Below, one piece after another: positions 11,518-23,800 of a stretch of 64,000 bases of DNA (the first letter of the stretch is position 1; every line of letters begins with the position of its first letter). A program made the translations under genes and the position numbers. The notes beneath the pieces are model-generated. The model was not told the DNA's origin. It made no database searches and saw nothing but the letters and a program-made list of their open reading frames with translations. This DNA comes from Bolinopsis microptera (taxonomy: Eukaryota; Ctenophora; Tentaculata; Lobata; Bolinopsidae): positions 4,710,001 to 4,774,000 of the forward strand of contig NC_087074.1 of assembly GCF_026151205.1 (NCBI RefSeq). The letters are read 5' to 3'.

Positions 11518-12400
11518 CTGACCCTGACCCTGACCCTGACCCTGACCCTGACCCTGACCCTGACCCTGACCCTGACCCTGACCCTGACCATGACCCTGAC
11601 CCTGACCCTGACCCTGACCCTGACCCTGACCCTGACCCTGACCCTGACCCTGACCCTGACCCTGACCCTGACCCTGACCCTGACCCTGACCCTGACCCTG
11701 ACCCTGACCCTGACCCTGACCCTGACCCTGACCCTGACCCTGACCCTGACCCTGACCCTGACCCTGACCCTGACCCTGACCCTGACCCTGACCCTGACCC
11801 TGACCCTGACCCTGACCCTGACCCTGACCCTGACCCTGACCCTGACCCTGACCCTGACCCTGACCCTGACCCTGACCCTGACCCTGACCCTGACCCTGAC
11901 CCTGACCCTGACCCTGACCCTGACCCTGACCCTGACCCTGACCCTGACCCTGACCCTGACCCTGACCCTGACCCTGACCCTGACCCTGACCCTGACCCTG
12001 ACACCCTGACCCTGACCCTGACCCTGACCCTGACCCTGACACCCTGACCCTGACCCTGACCCTGACCCTGACCCTGACCCTGACCCTGACCCTGACCCTG
12101 ACCCTGACCCTGACCCTGACCCTGACCCTGACCCTGACCCTGACCCTGACCCTGACCCTGACCCTGACCCTGACCCTGACCCTGACCCTGACCCTGACCC
12201 TGACCCTGACCCTGACCCTGACCCTGACCCTGACCCTGACCCTGACCCTGACCCTGACCCTGACCCTGACCCTGACCCTGACCCTGACCCTGACCCTGAC
12301 CCTGACCCTGACCCTGACCCTGACCCTGACCCTGACCCTGACCCTGACCCTGACCCTGACCCTGACCCTGACCCTGACCCGGACCCTGACCCTGACCCGA
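11518..12400. repeat. (CCCTGA)n array, TCAGGG on the minus strand, about 880 bp
   Basis: Nearly perfect hexamer array of about 145 units. Interruptions are one ACCATG near 11587, two ACACCCTG slips near 12001 and 12039 and one CCCGGA near 12379. All long reading frames across it are low-complexity translations of the hexamer. TCAGGG is a known variant of the TTAGGG telomere repeat. It is interstitial here, with unique sequence on both sides. Confidence 0.95.
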
Positions 12401-12423
12401 TCAATTGACCCCCGTGTAATTAA

Positions 12424-12535
12424 ATGGGAGTCAATTGTCGGGGGTCAATTGTCGGGGGTCAATTGTCGGGGGTCAATTGTCGGGGGTCAATTGTCGGGGG
12501 TCAATTATCGGGAGGTCAATTGTCGCGGTATCAAT
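12424..12535. repeat. 14-bp tandem repeat GGGGGTCAATTGTC
   Basis: About seven tandem copies directly after the hexamer array. Each centres on the palindrome CAATTG. A reverse-oriented start (TCAATTGACCCCC at 12400-12413) faces the array, so the region can form a hairpin. Confidence 0.9.
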
Positions 12536-12542
12536 ATTAACT

Positions 12543-13473
12543 TTATGCTAGGTAAAAGGTAAGGTTAACTCTAATTGTACAGGGTGGGCCAAAAGTCAGT
12601 GTGCAAACGTTGGCCTTAATAGCTCAGTCACTGAGTGCCCAATTGAAATACTTCCTTATGGTATGACTTAGTACCACCACTGGTTCGAGGAATTTGTCAA
12701 CTCGAAAAATATTCGCGTTCATTTTTTTCAAATGGAGGTTCATTTTCACATTTATTTGATAGTTAGGATAGTCGGATCAAGCTAAATGTTATTGAATTGT
12801 GTTTGGCCATTCGAATTACGTTTGTCCTGAAAGAATTAGAACTGTAGCTTCTCAGATGACCGAGATATGAAGCATAACGAGTTTATTCATTACGTGTGAT
12901 CAGGTGATTGGTTTTTTCTAATCACGTGATCAGGTGACCCCGTTAACTACCCCGTTAAACATTATGGGAATTGTTAAGGGTGCCCAATTAAGGTGTCGTG
13001 TCACGGTGTCACATAATCACCCAGTCAATTTTGTTAACGAGATACACAAAATGCTTGATAACTTCGTCATTTCTAATCCGTTTTGCCTCATGTTTTCAGA
13101 TCATATGCAACATTTGATAATCTACCGTCTCTGAAAAAATTAGGCGTTCAGCATGTTCAGAGAAAACAATATAGGTGTTTTAATCTTGAATGGGCGTGGT
13201 CTAAAATATTCGACTTTTCAAATTTTGACGACGGAATCCTCGAACCAGTAAGTACAGTATGCCATCTGCAAAGCAATAGCTCTCAAATATAAAACACGGC
13301 GGAGGTATAAGACCCAACGTTTGCACACTGACTTTTGGCCCACCCTGTATTTGTAAGATACAAGGTAATATTAACTAAATATGCTTGGTAAAAGGTAAGG
13401 TTAACTCTAATTGTAAGATACAAGGTAATATTAACTACATATGCTAGGTAAAAGGTAAGGTTAACTTTAAATT
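12543..13473. repeat. about 60-bp minisatellite split by the mariner MITE
   Basis: Units containing GGTAAAAGGTAAGGTTAACT and AAGATACAAGGTAATATTAAC occur at 12550-12579 and, after the MITE, at 13350-13473 (two more units). The MITE entered at the TA of a unit. Confidence 0.75.
12580..13347. mobile_element. mariner-type MITE, 768 bp, TA target site
   Basis: 34-bp perfect terminal inverted repeats start with CAGGGTGGGCCAAAAGTCAG and are flanked by TA at 12578-12579 and 13348-13349. The CAGGGTGGCC-like end is typical of Tc1/mariner elements. No transposase frame is present, so it is non-autonomous. It sits inside a unit of the GGTAAAAGGTAAGGTTAAC minisatellite. Confidence 0.9.
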
Positions 13474-13529
13474 TAAGGCAGAAGGTACTGAGTAGTGTAC
13501 AACGGAAGGGGACCATTCTCATAACAGAG

Positions 13530-14104
13530 CCCTAACCCAATCCTAAAATCCCGTTAGTTCATCCTGAAACCGCTATGAAGACTTGAAATACCGATATAGA
13601 AGTCCCGATACAATCCTTGGTAGTCTTTTTCGATATTGGTTGAAATCCTTATTCGTTAATCTTAAGCAAATATTTGGATAAATTTCTTTCGTCTTCTGAA
13701 CTTGAGATCTTTCCATCATAAGCCTGATTATTAGCTGAGAATTAGTGGCGTCGTTGTTTACAATAACTGAGATTCGGCATAGAGACTGGTGCCACCCGAT
13801 AAGCCGCTCAGGTGCTTAGCTTATAATAACATTTATGACATTCAAGTCCATTTTTAAGCAATTTGCCCTTGAGTATGATAATTATAACCAGTTTTATCGT
13901 GTTTTGCGTCCACTAAAACATAGGGTTACATGATTTTCGCTACTATATTCATTAACAAAAAATCCTTCTATTTTCAAATCTCTGGCCTAGCTAGCTCTGC
14001 CTGTTGGGTTTCAGAAGGTGATATATGATCAATATGCAGCAATAATTGCGCAGCTCCTATAATTGGATCCAATTACACACGGTACACTATATTATTCCAT
14101 ATAA
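13530..14104. other. intergenic stretch, nothing recognised
   Basis: No coding exon, RNA gene or repeat that I can support. Confidence 0.4.
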
Positions 14105-14385
14105 GGCCTGATCGAGAAGCTCGAGTTCGGAGAGCAAGCTCTGGTGACGTCATAGTCACGTGACCTCAGGCTCATAGTCACGTGACCTCAGACCCAATCA
14201 ATTGGGTTCTGGCCTGTTCAGCCCCCTGTCACCCGATCTTGAGGTGACGTACGACACTTCGTTAACCCAATCGATGTCTGGAAGGCTGCAAATTTTCACA
14301 TGCCAAACTCACAACGGTTTTTCGGAGTTGTGCGAGATTACGATACATAGAGGCCGCAGAATTATGAGGACTACCATAACTTGCT
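14105..14385 (+). repeat. dispersed repeat shared with the arms at 45.3 and 52.2 kb
   Basis: It contains GTGACGTCATAGTCACGTGA, a short duplicated block CTCATAGTCACGTGACCTCAG, then GACCCAATCAATTGGGTTCT and CCAAACTCACAACGGTTTTT. The same string of blocks occurs at 52150-52420 (same strand) and 45290-45550 (opposite strand). It is a solo copy of the inverted-repeat arm that encloses the polypurine satellite. Confidence 0.85.
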
Positions 14386-15278
14386 TGATTCTGCACTAGT
14401 TTGAAGATCATAGACCCGAAATTGAACAGGAGAATCGACTTAAAATATACTAAAATTTCCAGAAATATGTTAAGATTTCCCTGATATAAATGATTAAACA
14501 TAACTTTTTATTATTCTTATACTAGTGTGTAAAATAATAAGTACATTATTAATGATAAATAATTATAACATATTAGTTGTTTCATTTTTATCAAGTTGTG
14601 AGTGAGTGGTAAAACGTCATGACGATAACGATCATCATTTTGACGACACTACTGTGGTCATCAGTCAAAGGTAAAATTTTATATGGTAAAATCTTTACTA
14701 GTCATATTATAATTATGGACACGGGAGGCTAAACGTTACCACCCGAACGTTTCAGTTAACAATTGATTTATTATTTAAATACTTATTCTGATATCACTTA
14801 CTAATCGATTACTAAGGGCTTTAAAAGTACAACTACTGATTGAATAATAAGCTAATTGATTAATTTGCTTATCGTCCAAGTAGCAACAAATTTTTCGATT
14901 AAAATAAAAATGAAACCTCATACCATCCTCACAACTGGAGATGTTTTAAAATTAGTAATTACTAGTTGGTATTCATGAAAGCCAAATTTCCCCACTTTTT
15001 ATGAAAACGACTTACTGTCACAACTTTATCGGCGTCTACATCAAATTTAATTAAAATTATTTTAATTTTTTTCGAATCAACGTTCAATATCGCATATTTT
15101 AGTTATTACTTATTCGAAATAATTGGATCAAGTCAAATTATAGTGCATAGTGATTGGCCTTTCAAATTACAGTTTTCCTGAGAAGAAAGTGAGCTCTAGC
15201 TTTACTCTAATGATTGAGATATCAAGTAAACATATTATGACAATTGGGATAAAAATAGTAAAAAGTGAGTGCTGTCAC

Positions 15279-15400
15279 GTCGGCCGGGTGGTTTAGTGGT
15301 TTTAATACATTTGCTTCTCACGCGGACGACTGGGGTTTGATTCCCAATGGGGACCAATTCGGTATGATGCGGTTCGTCATCCAAACAATGGTCTGAGCTT
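15279..15400 (+). mobile_element. tRNA-derived SINE, head region (intron of 14619-19347)
   Basis: It begins GTCGGCCGGGTGG, has an A-box-like TGGTTTAGTGG and a B-box-like GGTTTGATTCC, with a Glu-like anticodon loop around TTCTCAC. The 5' GTCGGCC cannot pair with the 3' end as an acceptor stem, so it is not a functional tRNA. The start is shared with the element at 54217. Confidence 0.65.
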
Positions 15401-15700
15401 CGAAAAAACTTATAAAAACTATATTTTCAAATTTTCAAAATTTTGTAAAGTCTCAAAAAATGTATAAGTGAAAAATTTTCGAAAAATTCTCGAGCCAATA
15501 AACATTTTTATGATTTTTGGTAATTAGTAATTATCAAATTATCTGATTGTCTGACGTGAACATTTTTCGGACAAAAATTTCTCGTCGATAAGATAAACAC
15601 CCTCGATTAATTTGTAACCTTCTACGATGTTCACAGCTGAAGATATTTGACAAACAAGAAAGGTGGTAAAAAGTGGCAAAAGTAACAAAAAGTGGCCTTA
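15400..15700 (+). repeat. diverged relic of the 4961-8254 transposon arm
   Basis: The order of blocks matches 7800-8110: a GAAAAATTTT run, CCAATAAACATTTT, TTAGTAATTATC, GATAAGATAAACA, CTTCTACGATGTTCACAGCT and GAAAGGTGGTAAAAAGTGG. It is clearly older than the arms of the palindromic copy. The start abuts the SINE. Confidence 0.8.
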
Positions 15701-16425
15701 AGACATGTGGAAAATTTTGGAAAGTTAGTCAGCCTAATAACGTCATAAATCCTTTGAAAGCTTTTTGTGTCGGTAGATCGATTTTTCAGACGATCTGTAG
15801 CTGTACTTTAATACTATCTTTGCACTCTGCACTGCCAATGTCCATATCACGCAAAATATAGAACTTATAAGGTAATCGTGACGTCACGTTATCCATGACA
15901 GTTGGCACGAGTACTGAATAGACTGTGCCTGCAGTCACGTCAGGCATGGATTTTTGGCTAGGCACGGCTTTTGAAAAGTGAAAAGCCGCTCGCGACGTGC
16001 CTGAGGAGTTGTCACGTATCCTTGGCACGCCCTATAAACACACTATACGTACCTATGGTCATTACATCTGACCGCACCATGACAACAGTCATGGAGTCAA
16101 CAGTCATAGTATGGTCGGGCCCTTAAACTCTGGGAATAAACTATGGGCGACATTCTTACAATTCCTTTACAGTTTTGCTAGAACATCTTTTCTTTAAATT
16201 CATGATATTCATTAATCGTTGCTCAGTAGTCATGAGTTAAACATACAATTACCAGGTGGGTTACCAGTCGAACATGACGTGGAAATAGAGTGGGATCTTG
16301 AGTCGACACCTTTAGAAATTAGGACGGATAGTCTGCTGGGGAGTGACGATGAGGTGCTAGTGTACTTCTTATCTGCTGAGGGAGAGAATGCAGGGCTAGT
16401 CCAGCTCTACTTCTACGCCACTCCA

Positions 16426-19078
16426 GGCACTATCCGTCGCGGAGTCGAGTCCGCGGCGGAGCCGCCGGACTCCGGGCGGACTCCGAGCGGACTCCGGTGG
16501 AGCCGCCGGACTCCGAGCGGACTCCGGCGGTGCTCCGCCAAAATGTATTTACAGTGGACTCGAGTACATTTTGGCGGACTCCGAGCGGAGCCGAGCGGAC
16601 TCCGAGCGGACTTTAAAGTCCGCCGCGGACTCCGAGCGGCTCCGCGGCGGCTCGGCGGAGTGTCCGCCGCGGACTAAGCCACTAGGCGGACTCCGGTCCG
16701 CCGCGGACTCCGGCGGAGTGCTTGGCGGACTCCGCCGGACCTCTCCGCCAGACTTGAATCCGGCGGAGTCCGGCGGAGCTTGGCGGACTCCGCCAGCTCG
16801 GCGGACTCCGCTCGGAGTCCGCCGGACTCCAACAGAGTCCACTGACTTCCGACCTCCGTCTTCCGACCCTCGGCTAAATTTGTCACGTAACATACAACAT
16901 AGCATTTTGCAATATTGTGGTCAGATGAAAAGGTCGCTAGTGATAAACCTTAACCATTACCCTCACAATGTCAATAGTGTACAACTCTAGTCCTAACTTT
17001 GACCCTATAATGTATAAACGTTGACCCTAACCCTCCACCAAACCGTCCGCAGCGAAATATCAATGTCATTGACTGGTCACGTGACCAAAACAATTTTTGT
17101 CATATTATCTCATATGGGGAAGCGTTTTTAGCAAGCAAAAATACGTCGACCATCACAGGACGACGCCAGCCAGCACTCTTTACGCTCTTCGAGCTCCGAT
17201 CGTCCTGTGACGAAGTAAGGACGAAGCCTGAGGTCCTCAGGTAACATCGACCACCGATTGAAAATTCAAAAATTTTTTGACATAAAGGTCAAATGTAAAA
17301 CTAAAATCTTGATGTTGATTGATTGACGACGTCAATTTTTGAGCACAGCGCGAGCGCATATTGCGGAAAAGGACCGCGTAGCTAGTCAAGATGTTGATAA
17401 ATATTTGGCTTGTGGCGCGATGTGTTGCACTTGCTCTAACTATAGCCCTCTCGCTTGCAGTAGCGCGCGACCGCCGGAGGCGGAAATGACCTGGTTAGCT
17501 AGGTAAACGCGATGTGCCTTGTAGGATGAAATCCTACTAGCTGACACCATTCGCAGCTGTGCTGCTCGCTGTACGTCAGCGATCGAAATTTATACGCGTA
17601 TCCCCCGTTAAGATGTGCCACTCGACGCGCCACACAATTTTTTTCGTTGCTCGTCGCACGTCGACGAACAACGAAGCTCGTTGCGACGCGCCGCGCAATG
17701 AGCTGCCAGGCTAGGACATCGTCCTGGTCCAACAAATTTTGGCGAGCGATTTTCTCCAAAAATTTAATGAGGGCGTCGACGTGCGACGAGCAACGAGAAA
17801 AATTGCGTGGCGCGTCGGGTGGCACATCTTAACGGGTGATACGCGTATAAATTACGATCGCTGACGTACAGCGAACATCACAGCTGCGAGTGGCGTCAGC
17901 TAGTAGGATTTCATCCTACAATGCAAGGCACATCGCGTTCATTTAGCTAACCAGGTGCTTTCGCGCCGCTGCGGGCGCGCTTGTTCCACAAGTCATTTCC
18001 GGCGGTCGCGCGCTACTGCAAGCGAGAGGGCTATAGTTAGAGCAACACATCGCGCCACAAGCCAAATATTTATCAACATCTTGACTAGCTACGCGGTCCT
18101 TTTCCGCAATATGCGCTCGCGCTGTGCTCAAAAATTGACGTCGTCAATCAATCAACATCAAGATTTTAGTTTTACATTTGACCTTTATGTCAAAAAATTT
18201 TTGAATTTTCAATCGGTGGTCGATGTTACCTGAGGACCTCAGGCTTCGTCCTTACTTCGTCACAGGACGATCGGAGCTCGAAGAGCGTAGAGAGTGCTGG
18301 CTGGCGTCGTCCTGTGATGGTCGACGTATTTTTGCTTGCTGGGATCCGGCCGAATGACGCCACATGCAACGTGTAGGGTAAAACTAAAAACGCTTCCCCA
18401 TATGAGATAATATGACAAAAATTGTTTTGGTCACGTGACCAGTCAATGACATTAATATTTCGCTGCGGACGGTTTGGTGGAGGGTTAGGGTCAACGTTTA
18501 TACATTATAGGGTCAAAGTTAGGACTAGAGTTGTACACTATTGACATTGTGAGGGTAATGGTTAAGGTTTATCACTAGCGACCTTTTCATCTGACCACAA
18601 TATTGCAAAATGCTATGTTGTATGTCACGTGACAAATTTAGCCGAGGGTCGGAAGACGGAGGTCGGAAGTCAGTGGACTCTGTTGGAGTCCGGCGGACTC
18701 CGAGCGGAGTCCGCCGAGCTGGCGGACTCCGCCAAGCTCCGCCGGACTCCGCCGGATTCAAGTCTGGCGGAGAGGTCCGGCGGAGTCCGCCAAGCACTCC
18801 GCCGGAGTCCGCGGCGGACCGGAGTCCGCCTAGTGGCTTAGTCCGCGGCGGACACTCCGCCGAGCCGCCGCGGAGCCGCTCGGAGTCCGCGGCGGACTTT
18901 AAAGTCCGCTCGGAGTCCGCTCGGCTCCGCTCGGAGTCCGCCAAAATGTACTCGAGTCCACTGTAAATACATTTTGGCGGAGCACCGCCGGAGTCCGCTC
19001 GGAGTCCGGCGGCTCCGCCGGAGTCCGCTCGAAGTCCGGCGGCTCCGCCGCGGACTCGACTCCGCGACGGATAGTGCC
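16426..19078. mobile_element. 2.65-kb GC-rich foldback transposon inserted in a coding exon
   Basis: The arms 16426-17666 and 17774-19078 are inverted copies around a loop of about 107 bp. The right arm has an extra block of about 50 bp near 18340-18390. The ends read GGCACTATCCGTCGCGGAGT inward. Flanks CCACTCCA (16418-16425) and CTACTCCA (19079-19086) are an 8-bp target duplication with one mismatch, as for hAT-like elements. The outer 400 bp of each arm is packed with the motif CGGACTCCG and its complement. No transposase is visible. Confidence 0.9.
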
Positions 19079-19347
19079 CTACTCCACAATACTACTTCGA
19101 CTGGTGCTCCAGCGAAGAAACCAACCTTGTTAATCTCCCCTCTGATACTGTCAAGGTGTGGCGTATCACTCTAACCAGAACTGCAGGTGTTAGACTAGTG
19201 ATACACTGTAACGACGAGGAGGTGCTCAACATACTGCTCTCTCAATCAACGTGCGGTCCCCCTGATTGGAGCACTGTCTGGAACAGAGACGTGACAAAGA
19301 TAAAGTTCTCTTCCTCTGACACAGCATCTGATTACTACGGCTGGTAA

Positions 19348-20854
19348 CGCGCAGAAACTCTTAAATTAATCAGAGGAGCTTAATCGCTCGGATATTAATT
19401 AATGGCTGTGATCGATCCTTGATCTGTGTGTTTAGTTAATTCACCCACTATAGTATAGTAGAAGTATTAGTAGTATAGTAGAAGTAGTAGTATAGTATAG
19501 TACTTATAATACTACCCAGACCCCAGTACTACCTGTATCAGTAATAGTATTAGGTCAGTATATTAGGTTAGTAGCTGGATGTTTTCTCTGCGAAGCTTTC
19601 AGAAAGAAGTATGGAGCTCAGCAGCTCGTGTGTTGACTAATGATACGTCTTGTGCCAAGTCTAGACCATATTTAGGTATGTTTTAATTACTGGCCAGTGC
19701 GACCTCTCGAGGAAAAGTTTGTTATTTGAAATTTTTAAGGTTCTAGATTTGCATCGTTAATGATCATATGAATCTTAAATTAAGCTGAAAACTCTCTTTA
19801 GCTCAATATTCCTTGAACCTATCTGCTGACAGGTAAAAAATGATCGTTAAGATAAATTTATCACGTGTTTTTTGGTATTCTAGTTTACACTATACAGTGT
19901 TTAGCTGACTTAACCCTCCCTTACTCAATACCAGATTTATGAGAGGTCTAGACAGCGTAAATTAACTACTCTGGTAATCTACAGTGTACTCGGTAGAATA
20001 GTCCCACAGTCAGGTAGTACCACTTCATTGTTCGGAGAATAGTTCCCTGTTTTATCTGCTTCGTCCTGTCTACACTTAATGCTTTAGGATAGAAATATAA
20101 ATGCCCCATTATGCGTGCCTTGGCTAAGCCATTGTACTTTATTACGTTTTTATTGATCATATGTGGGAGGTTAATATAATTAATTGGGATTTAATTCCTT
20201 AATAAGGAACTACATCTCGATTATAGCTACCTTACATTTGAGCTACAATACATGTTCGTTGATTAGATTTTGTTTGAGGTTGCTGTATTGGGTTGTGTAG
20301 ACATAATTACATTCTCAGTAATCTCAAACTTATTTTATAGTTACTTGGTATTTGAGGTTTGTTAAACTCATTATTTTGAGTAATGTGTGCAGCTTAGTGG
20401 TTCCATCTTAATCCACAGTCTACTAACATCAGTTAATCTCACGGTTAATGTGATACCTCAGATATATCGTATATCTTGATAAGTGTCAACATATATTACT
20501 TAATATATTACATAATGAATAATGATGATGATAGACTATATTGGAGTCGCTGCTACTTTGATATTTTATTTGCCAATTATTTGTCTGATAAAACTGCTAT
20601 TCTTAGTATCTAGAAAAATGTTCTATCAGTGCTTCTCATTGCAGTGTTTCAATAATCTCTCTGTATAAGTATCCTTATTCCATAAAGAATGACACTGTTG
20701 ATTTGTGGAACATTGCCAGAATGTAGATTATGTTGTTGTAGAACGTTGGTTCCCGTGGTTGCGCAGTAGCGGTGTATTACAGTAGTTCACACAGACAATT
20801 TTAGACACATTGATAATGAATGGTGATGAATGGATTGTCTCTTAATTGTCCCCC
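19348..20854. other. 3' flank of the small secreted protein gene; no further gene seen
   Basis: AT-rich single-copy-like sequence. A TAGTA-type microsatellite lies at about 19443-19503. I find no supported exon. Confidence 0.45.
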
Positions 20855-23800
20855 CTAGATTTTTAAAAGTTATAAAAGAAACCCCGCCATTTCCAAAACC
20901 CCAAGGCCCCCTTTTAAAAAAAATTTTTTTTTTACACTTTTAGGTTTTTCATTGTAAATAAAAAAAAATTAAATTTGGGCGTCAAAAAACACCCCCTTTT
21001 GAAAAGACCCTCCCCAAAAAAGTTTTTTTTTAAAAATTATTTTTTTGAACAAAAGTAAAAACTTTTTTAAAAAATTGATTTTTTTTTCACCTTTTAAGAA
21101 GTTAATTTTTTATTCCCAAAACTGGGAAAATTTTTTTACCCTTGAAAAAATTTTTTCCAAAGCATTCCCCGAAAAAAACTACCGGAAAGTTTTTTCTTAT
21201 TTTTTACCCCCCCTTCCCTAAAAAAAATTTTCCCCCTATTGAAAAATTAGTTTTCTTTTTTTGAAGAAAATTTTTTTATAAAAAAAACCCCCAATTTTTA
21301 CGTTTTTCTGTAATTTTTCCTGGGGTTGGGCCCCCCCCCTGGGTTTTTTTGTGGAAAACTCCCCAATTTTTTGCTTTTCCCAAAAAGGTCTAAAAAATTG
21401 GGGTTTCCCCCCCCCCCTAGGCCCCCGGTTTTTTTTTTTTTTTTTAAAAAAAAAACGGTTTTTCAAAAACGTGAGGAAAAAGCCCCCCCAAATTGAAAAA
21501 AAAAATTGCTTTTTAAAATCACTGAAAAATTGGTTTGGGGTTTTTTTCCCCCCCGATTTTTTTTCAACTTTTGGAGTCCCCCTTGTTTGATCCAGTTTCT
21601 ATTTGAAAAAAATTTTTTTAAACTTTGCAAAACTTTTCAACTTGTATAAAAATCCGCTATGCAAAAAATTTTTCGGGGGAATTCATTTTTTTGAATGGGC
21701 CGCCAAAAACCCCCCCCCCCCGGTCAAAAATTTGCAAAGTTGGGGGAAAAGGTGGAAAAATTTTGCTTTATTTCTTTTATTTTCCCCAATAAATTTTCCC
21801 CCCCCCCGCTTTCCCCCGGACCCTTTAAATGACAAAATTTTAAAAAGAAATTTAAGCCCAACAGAATGATTTTAAAAAAATTTTCCCCCATATTCAGTCC
21901 CCCGGTGACAGATTGCCTTACCTTTTAAAAACAAGGAAAAAAAAGTTTTTTTAAAGGAAAAATTTTTTGAAAAACCCATTTTAAAAATTTCCCCTCCTTA
22001 AATTTAAAAAAGTTTTTTGATTTTACATTTCGACTTTTGTAAAAAATTTAAAAAATGGGGGCATTATAAATTAAATCAAAAAAAAAGAGAATAATTTGGG
22101 GCCCCAAAAAAACCCCCTAATCAGGGGGGAAGAGGGGGCCCCGCTTTTATGGGTTTTTCCCTCCCTTTTTTCCCCCCCCAAAAAAAAGTAGGAAATTTTT
22201 AATTTAAATGACCCCCTCCCCCGCAAAAAAAAAAAAAAATGATTTTCTGAAAATGAAATCCCCAACGCCCCCCTTTTCCCCTTCCCCTTTTTTTTACAAT
22301 TAAAAAAAATTGCAAAAAATTAAGAAGAACTAACCCGAAGGCAGCATGTACTTGGGCAATACCGGGATTCAAACATTTTAAAAACAAACAAGCTAATTGG
22401 GGAAAAACTAACTATATATACCCCTCCCTTAATCCCCAAAATAAAAAGTTTATCGGACCCGAAAGGGAACCAAAAGAGATTTTTTACAAGCAATTGGTGA
22501 TTGGGTGCCAATTATTCGAAACCTTTAATTACAATTTCGTTATAAAAAAATAAGCAGTGGAATGAATGGGGAAAAGGGGGAGGCGAAAAACCGATTTCAT
22601 TTTCTCCCGGTATCCATTTTTTTTTTAATTTGCAGACGGTCATTCAAAATTAAATATTCAATTTTCTACTTTTTGTTTGGGAAAGAGAGGGGGGGGCACT
22701 GGCAAGCGGGTCCACTCTACCCAATGATTTTTGGGTTTTTTTGGGGTTCCAAATCCCTAAAAAGTTAATTAAAGCCTATAATCCTGGCACTGGAAAAAAA
22801 AGGTTCCCCGCTCAACATTCCACACATCGGGGACTTTGTGCTAAGTTTTTCTTGGGTGTTAATTCCGATTTTTATGACCCCTAATTAATACAACAAACTG
22901 ACTCAGGTACCCCTTTTTTCACCTTAATTGTTCCCCGTTTTCAAAATAAAGTTCCCGTTTCAAATTAATATCCGTCCCCCCAAGTTTTAAAAGTTGCGTT
23001 TTGAATTTTTTTTTCAAAATTTTTTTTTTTTCATTTCGAACCTTTTTTGTTTTCAGAATATGGACAAAACTTTTTAATCTCAGTCAATTTTCAATAGCTA
23101 TCGTTTAGACTAAAAAACTATATTGTTTGAATTAATAAAAAGCAAGGTAATTATAAAAATTTTAACAATCTGAATTGTAAAATAATCACATTATTGGCAT
23201 GATCACTATCTTGAAAGTTTTTTGATCTTCGGCCTTCTTCTCCTACCTCCACATTTTCTCTTACAACTGGTTTTGTCCCCCTGTTCCCCAACTCGTTAGT
23301 CAATACCATGCCAATGAAACCGATCCCCAACTGCTCTACTTATAGAGATTAACTTGAAATGCCTTAAAAAATTAACAGCTTTAAGCTTTAATCTTTAGCC
23401 CCCCACTTGGTATAGGCGCCCCGGGTGACCCTTCGGTGGCTTAATGTCCAGCTACGATAAACCTTCTACCATACCAACCCATCTCGAATAAAGTAGAAGA
23501 AACAAAAACCGGGATATCTCCCCTAGGTTATATGTGAAACCGACGGTTATCTAAATCTAAAGTCCCTGTAGGTTACCTTCGTACCTTTATCTGCAACAGC
23601 GCAGAAGATTAAGCTTACTGTAATGAAAAAATGGGATTTCAAAAAAATCATTTGCTAAAAAATTAAAAAAAAACTTCAAAAAAAAGATTTAAAAAATTCG
23701 GATTTTTGATGGTTTTTTGATTGCCTTCTAGCGTTTCATATTAATGTCCGTTTCATGTTTAATGTTCCCGTTTTCAAATTAATGTCCCCCCCGCTCAAGA

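Larger units (their letters stand above)
14619..19347 (+). pseudogene. two-exon small secreted protein gene, exon 2 split by a transposon
   Basis: Exon 1 (14619-14670) encodes the signal peptide MTITIIILTTLLWSSVKG and ends at a GTAAAA donor in phase 1. Exon 2 starts at 16256 after ACCAG and runs GLPVEHDVEIEWDLES to YFYATP at 16425. A 2653-bp element follows. Coding resumes at 19087 with QYYFDWCSSEE and ends at TAA 19345-19347. Leaving out the element and one copy of its 8-bp duplication gives 483 bases, exactly 160 codons plus stop, with no other break. The C-terminal half (VWRITLTRTAGVRL, HCNDEEVLN, WSTVWNRDVTKI, DTASDYYGW) looks like a compact extracellular domain with three cysteines; I do not recognise its family. 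The assembled allele cannot make the full protein unless the insert is removed. Another allele may be intact. Confidence 0.8.

Noticed and set aside
11353-12404. Long open frames of 175-311 codons on both strands
   Set aside because: They are dipeptide or tetrapeptide translations of the CCCTGA hexamer array and have no protein character.
15279-15352. Functional tRNA(Glu)
   Set aside because: The acceptor stem cannot form, and the 5' GTCGGCC is shared with another tRNA-like element, so a SINE is the better reading. The same argument applies at 54217.
16549-19089. Arg/Ser/Gly-rich frames of 70-152 codons
   Set aside because: They are translations of the CGGACTCCG motif arrays and occur in every frame on both strands.
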